Shown: positions 10,516 to 23,539, counted from the stretch's first letter. The stretch is DNA of 64,000 nt from Dasyornis broadbenti (GCA_013397935.1 VZRN01005169.1:2395658-2459657); one strand, 5' to 3'. Numbers and translations are program-made. The notes: generated by a model not told the origin, from the sequence alone.

Positions 10516-13500
10516 ACTGCTCTAAGGGCCTCCCAGCAGGAGTTTTGTCATTGTCAGAACAGTTCCCTAAAGAGAATTCACAAGTGAGAAACAATTTCTC
10601 TTCAGCTTCTCAATGGAGAATGTTGGTTAGCTGTTGAAAAAGAAAGAGAGAGCAACTGAAGACTTTAAAACCTTGACGTTACTCAGGTTTTAGAGAGTTT
10701 GCAAGGAAACAAATATGCAGACACTTTACACAAAACAAAATAAAACCTCAAAAATATTATTCTTTTACAAAATGTGAGTGGAAATATTACCACGGATTTT
10801 TCATGCACAACATCAGGTTGACTGACACAGAAGCAGAATAATTGGTGTTCAAACATATTTTCTAATGCAGGGACAACCGTAGATTTGTGTAGCATTCTAA
10901 AGATTTCCTTTCCCCCTTTCAAGTCTCTTAGCAAGTACGCAAAGGCTGAGACCAAAAAGTCCCTTCCCTAAAACAATGAGGATAACCTGAGTGCAGAAAC
11001 ATCCTTCCTCTCTGAATGCTGGCTGCTGAGTGATGCATGTTGGCCCTTGCACAGCTGCCAAGTCAGATTTGTCCTGCACCGGCTTCTCACAAACTGCGCC
11101 AAGCAAACACAGTGGATTAAGGCACACAAGGGCACGGGGATCTAGAGGAAAATGTTTTAGAGACAAAAGCTGCATTTTCAATTGGAGTTGTTTCTGTCAT
11201 TTTTCCTTTATTTCACCAATAAAATATGTCTTCAACTCAGCATTGTTCCTTGCAATTCTTTCTAAATGAGTGATACGCAGCGGCCCCCCAAATGGTTCAT
11301 TCTCCACCAGCATTCAGAAACTCATCAGAACAAATCCCTCCACTTTCTTTATGCTACTAAAGCTTTCCTCAATTTATCAAAGTTATTAATAACCACATTC
11401 CAATGTAACTTCAAAATAAGTGACTTTTAAATATGATTATACTTCCAAGGTCTAACAGCTGATTAAATACTTCTTGTATGTGCAAATGTGCTTCTGTATT
11501 CACACATATAAATCCATTATAAATTCAGGGAACACACACAGCTGCTATGCTTATTTTTCTGTTCCTCACTCTTTCCATACACCTTTATAAACCAAAAGCA
11601 AATGCTTTCTTAGACACAGACACTTAATGCAGCTAGAAGGGAAGAAAAGGAAAGATCCTAAAAGACTCAGCTAGGGAGAAAATTTCTGAGTGAAAGATTG
11701 AAAAAGCCTCAAGAATATAATGCTGAAGTAGCTACGTAATTATGCAAACTATCATGTTTCTTTCTACTCTTTTGTTTCATAGTTAATTTAAATATATGAA
11801 GGGTGAAAAAAAGGAAAAGATTTACATTGTATGAAGGCAGTTACACACTTCAGATTGCTAAAAACATTATCTTAATTATCCGCATATTATGCTCAGAAGA
11901 AAATCATTAACTTTTTCTTTATGAGAACTGTCAATGCCAAAAATACTTCATTCCAGAAAACTGGATTTAAAGAAAAATATTCAAACAACTCATGGTAAAG
12001 TCATGAATAGTTTGCTTTGGATTTGCTGTTTTTAAGCATCTGGAAATTAAGTTATTCAGAGATAGGAGAACCTTGCTTGCAACATCTGTGAATCTCTGAA
12101 AAAGACTGACCCCTTTGGCCCTTTATTAGTAATGAGACTTTATGCTTAGGACAGGACTTAATTTGGAGCAAGAAAACAGCAATCTGCGTCCTGAAACCGA
12201 GGAGTTAACCATTCACAAATGTTATGAGGAGAGAAAAAAAAAATAGCTGCACCTAATCACAGAACTTGGTATTAAATATTGAAATGAACAGACAAAGGAA
12301 AAGCTTTTTAATCAGTACACCAGATGAATGATGACCCTGCTAAACGTGTCTTGGACTAGGGCAAATGATGCAAAAATTAGGAAATCACAATCTCTTGGTA
12401 GACAAAAAAGTTTAAATGAGCCAAACAAATCTCCTCTTTGTGAATTCTTAATTTTTAAATACAAGAGATCTTGTGTTAAGGTGAGATTTGGCTATGGGAT
12501 GAACATGGGCATTATTTTTGCCTCTACCGCTTGCAATTTGGCTTAAGTTGTACTATCTAATAGCACTCTTCCTTGTGTGCAAAAGGTGGTGGAAATATTC
12601 CTCTCCACTTGTCTTCTTTATTTACGTCATCCATTGAAAACATTTCTTAACTCTTCTCTTATCTAAGGTAGGTTGGAAAAATCTACTCCTGTGTGTTTGT
12701 ACAGCTTCTGGCACACCTAAATCTCAATTTCCAGAAGTAACTTCTAAGTATTTCTACAATAAACCTGGATGCAATAAAATAGTTGTTTTTAAGGGATTCT
12801 GAGAGTAATAAACAAGAACAACAAAAATAAGCCTGAGGCCATGAAGATTTTGGCCTTTTCTTCTAAGTGAGATTAAACTGAGAGATCGCCCATCCCTTGT
12901 ATTAAAGACAATGTTTGTTTTTAAAACAAATACTGAGTGAAGAGTTTGGGCGTGAAATTCAAACCACTTATTTTCCAAGCTGCTGTTATGGAACGTGACC
13001 TTCTACAGGGTCAGATGAGGCAGGATGAGTGTGAAAATATGAGAGGGTCATGGCAATAAGGAAAAAGCTCATCAAACTACAGACCACAGCCCCAGAGCAG
13101 GGAAAGGGCTCAGAATTCAGTTTAAGAAATGTACTGTTATTAACAATGGGGCTGGTGTCTAGAAGTTGTAATGAGTGACTGAAAACATGTAAACTGAATC
13201 TAAAAGGTCTGTGAGCTCCCTCTTGAGAAAGCAGATTTTGCTAATAAATTAACAGGCTGAGGTTTATCCTATTTAGTACTTCCCTGTGAGGAAGGCTCTC
13301 CTGGTTTCTGATTTCACAGCATTGTCAAGTCACTTAAGAGAGGAGTATTAAAAGTTGGCTATGATTTGGAGTAGTTTTCTGATGCTATATAAAGTCTGAG
13401 ACACCTGAGATCTTATTTCAGCTGTGGGGAGAATTCAGAACCAAAAATGACCTCCCAAAACTTTGGTTTTGACCTGTGTTTCAGGGGCCCACCACATCTT

Positions 13501-14877
13501 CATTTCCACAACTGTTCTAAGGGTTAGCTGAAATTTCAAAGCATTATCCTAATGAGAAATATCATGATATTAATGAGAAATACATTTTCTCCAGATTTTA
13601 ATTAAAAAAAAAAAAAAAAGTCTACATAAAAAAAGATGATAACATAGTTTGTGGTACAAGGAAATTTGTGATTACTGGCAGGCTATACTTGATTAATTCA
13701 TTCATGGGGAAAAATTACAACACAACATACACTGTATGAAATTAAGATAGAATGCTAAACAATTTTATCCTTTAATATTTCTAGCTTTCCTGTGTGTGTG
13801 TCATAGAAAAACATGTGTTATTTACCCAATGGACCAGAGCATTTTCTCTGAAAAAGATGAGCTTGTAATGGAAATGCTGACACAACCTCAACTATAACAG
13901 CATGAACAAAGACACTTTAATAACATTTTTATTGCTGTAACATCTTTTAAAAATGAAACACCTGGGACTTGTGCTTAAAAAATAAAAAACAGCAAGAGCA
14001 GAATTGTAAGTTATACTCTCTTCATATGATGGGAAATTAACTCACCAAGTCAAGGACTGGGATGTTAACTTACCCTACCAACATTTAAAATCATTCAGAG
14101 GAGAAATAATTAATAGATCTATTAATGCATTTCAGTGGAAATATATTGCTATATGAGCTAACATTTAGAACTTTCTGACTTTTAAAGAGCTGTTATAACT
14201 TCACAGATATAGAAGTCACTGTGACAACAGAAGACTTCCCTCTATGGTACAATTTAACTTGGAAGTTACAAAACAAGAGTGATGGAGATTTTGTGAAACA
14301 CTAAGGATGATATTCAGGGATATATTGCTACATAAGATATATCTTGAGAATGTTGTGCTAATACTAAAGCTGTGAGAAGTTAGTAACATCTTTATAAAGA
14401 CCGTGTTGCACTGCGTATGAAGAGTGTTTCCAGGAATTGGTTCAAGTACCACTTGGAACTCCTTCCTGGAAAATCTCAACTTTTGGGATTGTAGAGGGCG
14501 AAGACGAAGAGAACAGAACTCAGGTATCAGCAGGTCAGGAGACTGTAGGATTATATCATGCAGTGTTCCTGTACCTTGGGGGTTGCACTTGGGAACAAAT
14601 GATAGGAGCGCTGTTGAGAGGGACAAAATTGAACAGTTATGTTAAATAATCTTACACTCAGATGTTCAACAAACATCCAAGCTCACGTCTCCAAACTCTA
14701 ACATAAATATTGGCAGGTCCCACCTAAGAGGTTCTTTGAGTCTTAGACTTTACTTTTGAGATTTATGATAACCTCCCTCTGATGCTGACACTGTCCAAAA
14801 GATGAGGGATTGTACAAGGAGCAGCCAAACTGTTGTGATGTTCAAAGACTTCAGATCTATAAGGTCAGTGAAGAGTT
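10516..14877. other. Unique non-coding DNA
   Basis: No gene, RNA or transposon recognised. It holds a 16-base A run at 13604-13619, a short (GT)n run near 13790 and small open frames. The longest is a 136-codon minus frame at 14216-14626 without recognisable domain, initiation context or splice support. The composition is homogeneous and AT-rich. Confidence 0.55.
13604..13619 (+). repeat. A16 homopolymer
   Basis: Sixteen A residues after ATTTTAATT. No retroposon body or target-site duplication is visible next to it, so it is listed only as simple sequence. Confidence 0.9.
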
Positions 14878-15256
14878 CAGGAAGGGTTGTTCAGTCTGGA
14901 GGAGAGAAGGCTCTGGCGAAACCTTAGAGCTGGAGCAGCCTTTGGTACTAAAAGAGAGATACAAAGGGAGTTTTGACAAGGTCACGTAATAACAGGACAA
15001 GGGAGAATGGTTTTAAACTGAATGGGGATAGGTTTAGATTAGATATTAGGAAGAAGCTCTTGACTGTGAGGGTGGTGAGGCCCTGGCACAGGTTGCCCAG
15101 AGACGCTCTTCCCAGTCAGTGGAAGAGTTCAAGGCCGTGTTGGGCATGGCTCTGAGCAACCTTGTCCAGTGGAAGATGTCCCTGCCCATAGCAGGGGGTG
15201 GGAGGTGGAACTGGATGGTCTTAAAGGTCCCTTCCAACCAAACACATTCTATCCAT
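14878..15256 (+). mobile_element. CR1 LINE, about 0.38 kb 3' part (sense)
   Basis: In sense orientation it starts with TTCAGTCTGGAGGAGAGAAGG, the common CR1 internal motif. It continues through AGGACAAGGGAGAATGG, TAGATTAGATATTAGGAAG, GGTGGTGAGGCCCTGGCAC, GGTTGCCCAGAGA and CCCTGCCCATAGCAGGGG. It ends with GTCCCTTCCAACC and a decayed ATTCTAT terminus at about 15252. A block is missing or rearranged around 14940-14970 relative to the usual order. Overlapping frames on both strands are repeat shadows. Confidence 0.93.
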
Positions 15257-17735
15257 CTGTTATTCTCCTGTACCTTCAAGTTTCTCATGAATTTAGCATC
15301 AAGTGAACTTCGTGTGGAAGTTTCTGTTGCTATTAGGGGCTGCTTTCATGTAATTTAAATTTAGCTGTGTAATAGCCAGTGTTTAGTTCAAGATTCACTC
15401 ATGTTCTGGCCAATGGATATTGGTAATTCACATCACCCTGCAGTAATGTTCAAGAGAAGCAGAAGGCCAGGCTCTCTGTACAGGCCTCCTGAGGGAATCG
15501 ACTCTACCATTGTAGAGGATGTGTCAGTGTTTTATAAGCCTCTATTTTGCGTAAAATAAACTCTTTTTGATCTTTACAGCCACAAAACCAAATAAATTTA
15601 CTAACTAACAGTTTTATACAACTCTTCTGACTATTTAAAATTTGAATCCCCAGTGACCAGATTAAGTCCCTTATTATTGGTTTGAATAACCCACTGAAAA
15701 GGCAATACCAAGAATATTAATATTCACATGCCCTTGGACTCATTCTTACCATTGATGCTGGTGAGATTTGAATGCCATGTCGTCTTATCTCTTTCTTACT
15801 CCTTTAGGGGCAAAATTAGAAAAAACTAACTTCCTTAGGACAGAAGATATTGTGATAACATAGTAAAAGGTTACACAGCCCTCAGATAAGATGCTATAAA
15901 TTAAAAAACTGACTGGAAATTATCTGAATTTTTAAGGTTATTTTCAGTGCGGCACAAAGAAAGACTGACAAAAATTGAATGATAGGTGTGTTATAGCTAT
16001 TATCATTACCAACAAGAGTCACTACAAGAGCACAAGTATTGGATTCAATGCAGGGATCCTCCTGCAGACTCCTGTGTGCTGAATTCCGGTTGAATAGTGT
16101 TCTATTTAAAGTCAGGATTCAAACTTTACCGAAATTTGAAATTTCTGAGACAACACCTATTCCAGATGACTGGTTTGTTTTACTCTCATTTATTTGTCCT
16201 GGTCTTGTGATAGTGTTAGATTACTGTGAGTCTTCATTAAATTCTATCTAAGCAATTGAATTCCTTTACACTATGGGAGTAGTACAAAAGTACCCTTTAT
16301 TGGACCATCTGTGCTCTCTCTGAAGCATATGCCTCAAAAGATGATCCAAAAATGAATAATTTTCTATTAAATCATACCTGATTATAAATGGGAGATTAAA
16401 GAAAGGAGACTTCACCAACACGGGAACTATGAACATAGTGCTTTATGTTTCTTGAAGAGCTGGTGCTGTTAATTGCACAGAACTGGACATATGTCTATAG
16501 ACTCCACACTAAAGCACCCAAGTCAATAAATTTTATAAGAATTTCCAGCGTGCCTTGAGAAAGCATAAATTTGCTTTCCCCTCTGGAAAGCAATCTCCTT
16601 GAACTTCCTCTCTAAATAGCATACGAAAAGAATTAACTTTTTTAATAGCAATCTGCAGTTCCACTGTTATTTACTTACTAATCATGCATCTTTGAGAGAG
16701 GTTTTAGGAAAAATGAAAAACATTTTCATGTTCTGTCTGAACCACCAATTTTCTGATCTTTCCTTTTTTTTGCTAACTGCTTTAGCAAACTATGAGAAAG
16801 GTGATTGTACCATTCATTCAAAGTGGATGAGCTCCAACAGGACAAAATAGTTAAGATTTATCTCAATAGTCCCAATAGTCTGGTGATTTCATAGGTGGTG
16901 GAGGAGTTTTAAGTACAAGTGGAGTTTGTGGTGAGGCAGTACTGGCTTGGAAAAACCAGAAAAAAGAAAAAGGCTCCATAAGTAGTAAATTATTTCCTGT
17001 GTAATATTTCTGTTCAGTAAATGTATGTATTATCAAGGTCAACTTAGAAGTCATCTGAAAAATTCATAAACCAGTTTGGATTCTTTTATACTTTTTTTCT
17101 GAAATACATTTTTAATACCAGTGTTTCCCTGTTCACTAAGAACAAGAAGCAGAACTGAGAAACTGAACTTTCCCACACCAAAGTTTTCCTCAACAGAAGT
17201 TAGAGAACATAAAGTCAGAATTTTCAACCAGTGCCCAGAATTCCCAAGCATTAAGATAATCCCTAGACCTGTATATTTTGAGTCTATATTTATGATTAAA
17301 TAAAACAGTAATGATGGAAAAGTGGGGTTCTGGGAAATGAAGAGGAAACAAATTACTTTGAGTAAATTGGAGAAGAACTGGTCGGGATGAATGGTAGCCA
17401 TAGCTTGCAAGTTTTCTTCTTGTATCCAAAGATAAAATAAAGCACCACCAGCATCTCATTTCCATGTGATTAACAAAGACTGTGGAAAAGTTGGCAAAAA
17501 AGCAGTCTCCAACGCCACCTACCAGCTACCAGCATCCTAAATCCTTATCCATTGGTCTTCCAGTCCCCGTGATGTATCTCTCACCCACAGATAATGCAAT
17601 TCCATCCCACCTCATTCTCCTGTGATGTCTGTCATTAATCATCATCTGCTCTTGTCCCAGCCCAGTAAGGAGCAGATTGATCACAAATACTTTGAAACAC
17701 TTCAGATCCTCTGTCTCAGGTTTATCTCATGATCA
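15257..17735. other. Unique non-coding DNA with a candidate terminal exon on the minus strand
   Basis: No transposon or RNA gene recognised. The minus strand carries a proline-rich open segment at 16863-16941, described separately, and a 119-codon frame at 17051-17410 with no recognisable domain. Confidence 0.5.
16863..16941 (-). other. Candidate 3'-terminal coding exon (unproven)
   Basis: On the minus strand a pyrimidine-rich run containing TTTTTCTTTTTTCTGG and TTTTTCC leads into CCAAGCCAG, a strong-looking acceptor. The open segment after it encodes a proline-rich tail ending in ASTASPQTPLVLKTPPPP, MKSPDYWDY and a TGA stop at 16863-16865. The composition (runs of Pro, Asp/Tyr-rich end) looks more like a real C-terminus than most frames here. 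I do not recognise the protein. There is no convincing AATAAA shortly after the stop and no upstream exon in view, so chance remains the leading alternative. Confidence 0.22.
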
Positions 17736-17886
17736 GTGAAGTTGTGGCTGGCCCATCCCTGGAAATGTTCAAGGCCAGATTAGACAGGGCTTGGAGGAAC
17801 CTGGTCTAGAGGAAGGTCCCTGCCCTCAGAACTGGGTGATCTTTAAGTTCCCTTCCAACCCAAACCATTTTTTGACTCTATGATTC
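17736..17886 (+). mobile_element. CR1 LINE, 3'-terminal fragment (sense)
   Basis: About 150 bp of the 3' end: GTGAAGTTGTGGCTGGCC, CATCCCTGGAAATGTTCAAGG, GGCTTGGAGGAACCTGGTCT, GTGATCTTTAAG, CCCTTCCAACCCAAACCATT. It ends in GACTCTATGATTC, close to the canonical terminus. It is 5'-truncated. Confidence 0.93.
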
Positions 17887-20800
17887 ACTTTATGGACAAC
17901 TAAGGAATTGTGTGGGCTGCCTGTGTATCTTGACTTTTTCCACAATAAGTGTATATGCATTTTTGGATTCGTTGCTATGGAGAAGACAGTTTGATGAAAA
18001 ATAAATGCACTGTGACTATATAAATTTCCTGGCAGAAGGTATGATCTTCTGAGATACTTAGAAACAATTTAGTATATATTTTTCACAATAGAGAACTTCT
18101 TTGCCTCAACACTACAATTACAGCAGCTGTTAGTGTCATGAACTGAAACGAAAGCACTTTAGTTAAGATTAGCTTTTAGTTTTCTTCCAAACATGAAATG
18201 GCTCAATTATACAAATTTCCATTTTTTATTTTTCCATACTTCTATCCTAAACCAAATAGCCCCTTCTCCATCATAAATTGCTCTAGAGGAACCATGGTTT
18301 CAAATATTGTATTAGCAATGAAAATACAAAACAAATGCAACACCCGTTTGGATGATTTGGAAGCACTTGGTCTAAAAAACAAGTTGCTGAATGAAAAAAT
18401 GGGTTCTTTAGATATTGTGTGCTTATTAAGGCAGAAATCTTGGCAACTGCTTCAGTTGCTGTTTAAAAACTGTGAAGCTATCTTTAAATATACAGATAGC
18501 TTTATTTAAATCCCTGGGAATATGCATGCAGTGAAGTTAAATTCTGCCTAAGTATCATGCTGAATTGAGGCCTCAAGTAAGGAATGCAATTTTTAATTTA
18601 AAGAATCAGATTTAAAATTTGGGGTAGACACGAATCATTCAGTAGTCCTTTAAGGTAGAAGTCTACTGCACCTGCTTAGCACCGCACTGAACAGCAAACA
18701 AAATAGCATTTACGTGTAAGCTGAAATGAAGGGCTCCTCCTCGCTTGTGCCAAAGGCAGTCAAACCTCTCACTGACTGAAATGAAGAGGAGATTGGGCAC
18801 AGATCAGACATAGTAAAAAGCTTCCTTTTTGTTCAGTGCTAAATGGAATCCATTTGCGAGTCAAATGAAAAATGGATAAGTGACCATGTACGTCCAACCT
18901 AACATCTGTGTGCTCGCTGTGAAATTAAGTAACCCTGCTGTTATTGTTCAGTGTACGACATGCCAAACACATTAAGTGTTTAAGATGCTCCTAAAGTCTA
19001 AGACTATCTAACAAAATGTAGAAATGTTATTTCTTTGTGATGTCGAGCTCTGACATAAACCTTAAGACACTCAGCATTGGTTTGGCTAAATATGCCAAGG
19101 TTGCCTTGCATTTTGAAGATGTGAGTCTCACCACAGTTTTGCCAAACATCTCTTGGGAAATAATATCTCTTTTATCATGGCCAGAACTTCTTGTCTGGGG
19201 GTTTCTGAACTAGGACTGCAGAGGGAATAGTCATGATTTCAGGATGTCAGCACTGCAAGTGCCACAAGGAATTTGGAAACCTACAGAACTTCAGCAATGA
19301 AATGTGATGGGCAAAAAAGTTAACAAAACACTTTGTAAGAAAAAAAGTGTGGATTCCATTTTATATTAATTATTAAAAAAAATATTCTTTCCCTAATCAA
19401 CCTTTCTTTAACTAAAGACAGCTTCTGTGGCTGTCCCATTATATAACGTACATTTGTTAATTTGTTTTAACAAATTTTAAATCTTTATACTAATCCTGAG
19501 GGCAAACTAGTGAGAATTTTAGGTGCTCATGTACAGAGAAAAAGAACGGTAGAATAAAAGAGTCCTGCTACCTTTACACAGGTAGTTAACAGCATCTAAA
19601 CCATTTACGGGGGTAAGAGCCTCGCCTTTAAATATTTGCTCGCCCCTTGTTTCAGCAGCAGCCTGAAAAAGGTTCCTGAAGGTTATGAGAGTGAGAGGCA
19701 GGGATTGCAGTCTCCCTGCACTCCGCTGAGGACAAAGATCCCAGCTCCCAGCCTTCAGTCTGTTCTGCAGTATCACAAATAATAGAAGAGAGTCTCATAC
19801 ATATGCATTGGAATATGTACAGTTGTCTCATTTATATGTTTTCATATACTTTAGAAATTGTAAAGCTAATATTCCCTAATTTTCTATTTATAGATAGCGA
19901 AAAAACTTTTAATGTCTTGGAGTTCATATACTAATGAATGCAATGTCCAGCCAAAAGCAGAATATTGTATTAGAGTTCGTATCTTTTTATGTGCCTAAAA
20001 CACATGAGATTCTTTTTATTCATATATTGATGATGACGGTATGATTTTTTCAGTTAAAATAATAATGAAATCTTATAAAGGGTTTGGTAATAATGGAAAA
20101 TTTTCAGTGATTGGTCTAGTAAACCTATGCCAACAGCTCCCTCTATGTGCCATATACAGGATTCTAGCAAACGCAATGCATGGAATTTGTATTTCTCTTC
20201 CAGAGAAAGATATTATTAAAGAAAAAGAATAATTTCTGTGTCATTTAATTTTGTCTACAGTGAGGATTAAAAAATTTCAATAAAAAACATGAATTAGTGT
20301 TACCTTCATAAATATAGTGACGCATTTTCCTTTTCAAAATTTCCTTGATTATTTACTGTATAACTCTGGCTAATTCATTCAATTTCCTTCCTAATCCCAT
20401 TTGACATACAGAGATTATTGTAACACAGATAGTTCTTTGCGTACACAAAACGGAACAATGCAATAAAGGGACAGTCACTAATGTTCTCTGTCTAAAGCTG
20501 GGAAAGGAAAGATGAGGGAGCATGGAGGATTATCTCTAATGAGAGCTGTACATCTGCCTGAAAAGGAGTGATACACTATTAAAAGAAGAGCAGCACTGTT
20601 AACTGGGGACAGCACTAGAGAAGAAATCAAGAGGATTTTATGCTACTTTAACTTGTTGCTTCTGTTCTGTTTGACAGCAGATGGGAGTCTTCTTCTCCCT
20701 ATCTTGTTGCCCCTTCCTCCCTTCTCTGTTTAGCTCCTGAAATGTCAGAGTAGGGTTGATCTTTCATCGTGGGCTGAAATCTGTTTGCCACTATGGGCTA

Positions 20801-22845
20801 CGCTTGTTAAACATAATTTAACTGATTACTGTGTGTCGGGTGAACTGAGATAATCTCTGTACAGGCTTGTAAAAATAATGAATTCTCTTTTTTTTTGTCT
20901 ATTTCATAGCAGGTTATATCATGTGACATTAACTTGCATTTTCCCATGGGCTGAAGGGTGCATACTGTCCCTAGTGCTCAGATGACACACAGGCAAGTTG
21001 TTAAACTGCAGACATTTGGCTGTGACTCTAACCATGGGTGGTGCCTGCACAAATTTATCTTTATAGATGCTTTTTGCCACCAGCTTCCTAAAACTAACAG
21101 CAGAATTAGTGAGTGCTCTTAGACCTGAATTCAGATCAATTCCACTAAGTACTTTTTACTTAATTAATGGAAAGTGATCTGCTTGTGAATCAGGGAGAAA
21201 AAGAAATGAAACTGCACACATGGAAAACAAGTAACATCCTTTTTCCCCTCTCTTTTTATTCATTTTTTTTTAATCTGTAACTTCACAGTAGGTTATTGGG
21301 CATTGGGCATGTCTACTTGCCAAGGAATTTATCAAGTACATTAAGGAGTCAGAACAGAACATAATCACCACGTGGAAGTTTATCTGGCAGAGTGGTTCAG
21401 AAGCACACACCCCTGTTGTGCTGTTGAAGTTTAAAATTAAACCTTATTTTATGGGGAGTTGAGGGAATAGAAGGGAAAGCAAGGCAAGGCAAATCAAGAC
21501 AGAACAAAGCCTTGAAAGAAAAGGATTATTCTGGATATTCTGTAATTTTGTTTTAAAAATTTAACATGGATTTGACCTCCAAACTCTGCATGTAACTGTT
21601 CAAATACAAACCAAGGAAGATTTTCAGTACAATTGTATTTGTATAGGTGGAAAATGGAATGAGCCAAAGCTCAGGAAGCCCTTCTGAAGTGCAGCTCCCA
21701 TTTTTCCTGTTTTCTTCTCAGTGTGTATGCTCTTATGTGGCTTTACTGTACTTGGATTAATAAACAAAGCAGATCCAGGGATGTCCCTTTTAGGCAATCC
21801 TCTCCTCCCCAAAGTTTTCAGGATACAAACCTGCTACTCTCTTCTATAATTATGTCTGTTCATTTCCTGGCTCCGAGACGCTACAGTGGAAAACATCCTT
21901 TTTTCTTTTTCCCTTGTAGTACTGTATTAAGATATCCACGTTCCTCAGAAAATATGCACTTGAATTGGTAGAATCAAATAGGAACAAAGCATTCCAGCCC
22001 CAGTAACTGAGAGACTCAGGGTCCAGACCACCACGAGCACCCTACTGTCAGCTGCCCCTTCAATGAGAGGTGAGACTATGACAGTTCTCACTGCAGCCAA
22101 ACTTCTCCATCCCAGCCATCCTGCCAACACCTCTGATTTGGCTCTTTTTTTCACTCCTTGCTGTCTCCTGTTCTCTTAAAACCAGTGCCCCTGTGTCACA
22201 CACTCCCCCAAATGCCATCTGTGTGGTTTCTTTCAGACCACTAATGCAAAGCCCTTGGATAGCCCCCTATTTACTTGCTTTGGAGCTGCACTTAGAGGTG
22301 CCACTGCCTGAAACACTGCAATCAAGCTGACAACACAACCAATCAAGGTCTGACCTGCAGCCGTTTCCAAGGAAACTCAAGCCACTGCCACAGAAACAGA
22401 TTGTACACAGTGGAAGGAAACATATATTTTGGGTGAAGGCAGAAAAAAATAAAAAGAGGCATTTCAGATTTTTTTCCCAGTAGTTCTGAGTTATTACAAA
22501 GCGCTTCTAAAATAATAGTAATGACAAATACTCTTGTTAAGAAAGATTGAGTGGTGATGGTCATGTAAGTACTTAAAGCCAGGAAGGAGCCTCCAAGAAA
22601 GATCATGAGCTAGAGTTGACTTTAGTGCTTGCTCCGGCTTTGCTTCTGAGTCACTGAGATCCCTGCCAAGTCTTTGCAGAAGATTTCCAAGTTGTTAAGT
22701 CCATAGTTCCAATCAACAAGTCCAAATCAAAACAGGATGAGTACCTGAAGAAGAAAACTTTGAAGAAAGCAATAATATTATTATGGCCATACAGGCAAAG
22801 GAGAGAAAATAACCTAACAGGTAAGGCCACCTCTCCTTGAGGAAA
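17887..22845. other. Unique non-coding DNA
   Basis: Nearly 5 kb in which I recognise no gene or repeat family. Open frames reach 103 codons (18198-18509, plus) without recognisable domains. The piece from about 18840 to 18990 is less A/T-homopolymeric than its surroundings and is mentioned as a possible conserved element in the findings. Confidence 0.5.
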
Positions 22846-22875
22846 CACCACCACCACCACCACCACCACCACCAC
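22846..22875 (+). repeat. (CAC)10 trinucleotide repeat
   Basis: Ten perfect CAC units. Translated, the repeat gives poly-His on one strand and poly-Val or poly-Trp on the other, which explains the odd homopolymeric open frames across it. No evidence makes it coding. Confidence 0.97.
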
Positions 22876-23193
22876 ATTTTACACCAAAGAGTCTGCTTAG
22901 TGGGTGTATTTATCATTTGGGAGAGATTTCAGAGTTATTTTTCCTTAGTGGAACAGTTTATCATATGTTGTGATTTACAATTTACTTGTAAATCAAGTAG
23001 ATTCAAATTTGCTTGTGAACCAACGGCCAGCTGTTTGAACACTGGTTGCATAAAGGAATAATCATATTCTTTGTAAGATGGCTGATGGGTGAATTGCAAG
23101 TTGCCTGCTGTAAACAGGAAGCTCTCAGTTCTAATGCAATTATCAATAATCAATACAATGGGGAAAAGGTCACAGGAGGTTTTTCACCAGAAT

Positions 23194-23531
23194 GGAACCT
23201 TCCACTAGACCAGGTTGTTCAGACACTTGTCCAACCTGCCCTTGAACTCTTCCAGGGATGGAGCAGCTACAGTGTCTCTGGGCAATCTGTGCCATTGCCT
23301 CACTACTCTCACAGTAAAGAATTTCTTCCTAATATCTCATCCAAACCTACTCTCTTTCAGTTTAAGGCCATTCCCCTTGTCCTAACACCACAGACCCTTG
23401 AAAAAAATCCCTCTCCATATTTCTTGGAGACTCCCTTCAAGTACTGAAACACTTCAACACAGTCACCCCAGCACCTTCTCTTCTCCAGGCAGAACAATCT
23501 CAATTTTCTAAGTCTGTTCCTGGGCAGAGAC
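23194..23531 (-). mobile_element. CR1 LINE lacking its 3' terminus (antisense)
   Basis: Clear antisense CR1: CCTTCCACTAGACCAGGTTG, 'CCAGGGATGGAGCAGC', CCTCACTACTCTCACAGTAA, AATTTCTTCCTAATATCTC, 'CTACTCTCTTTCAGTTTAAGG', CCTTGTCCTAACACC, CTTCTCTTCTCCAGGCAGAAC. The ~50 bp that normally hold GGTTGGAAGGGACC and the ATTCTATGATTCT end are absent: the match begins abruptly at 23194. That is unusual, since CR1 copies are normally truncated at the 5' end. A later deletion is the likely cause. The frame at 23046-23447 is a read-through of it. Confidence 0.93.
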
Positions 23532-23539
23532 TCTTATTT

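Noticed and set aside
14216..14626. Longest open frame, 136 codons on the minus strand
   Set aside because: No domain I recognise, no initiation context, splice signals or polyadenylation signal, and the opposite strand also has open frames here. The length is within chance for 64 kb of six-frame reading.
17051..17410. 119-codon minus-strand frame with hydrophobic stretches
   Set aside because: Hydrophobicity follows from T-rich codons in AT-rich DNA. No supporting signal.
18198..18509. 103-codon plus-strand frame
   Set aside because: Lys/Asn/Phe/Leu-rich as expected from AT-rich DNA, with no recognisable family and no promoter or splice context.
19082..19098. NFI-like palindrome TTGGC...GCCAA
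   Set aside because: The half-sites are seven bases apart. NFI needs about five.
22651..23061. Frames with poly-Val, poly-Trp or poly-His
   Set aside because: They are the (CAC)10 microsatellite read in different frames.
23046..23447. 133-codon plus-strand frame
   Set aside because: Most of it is a translation of the antisense CR1 copy.
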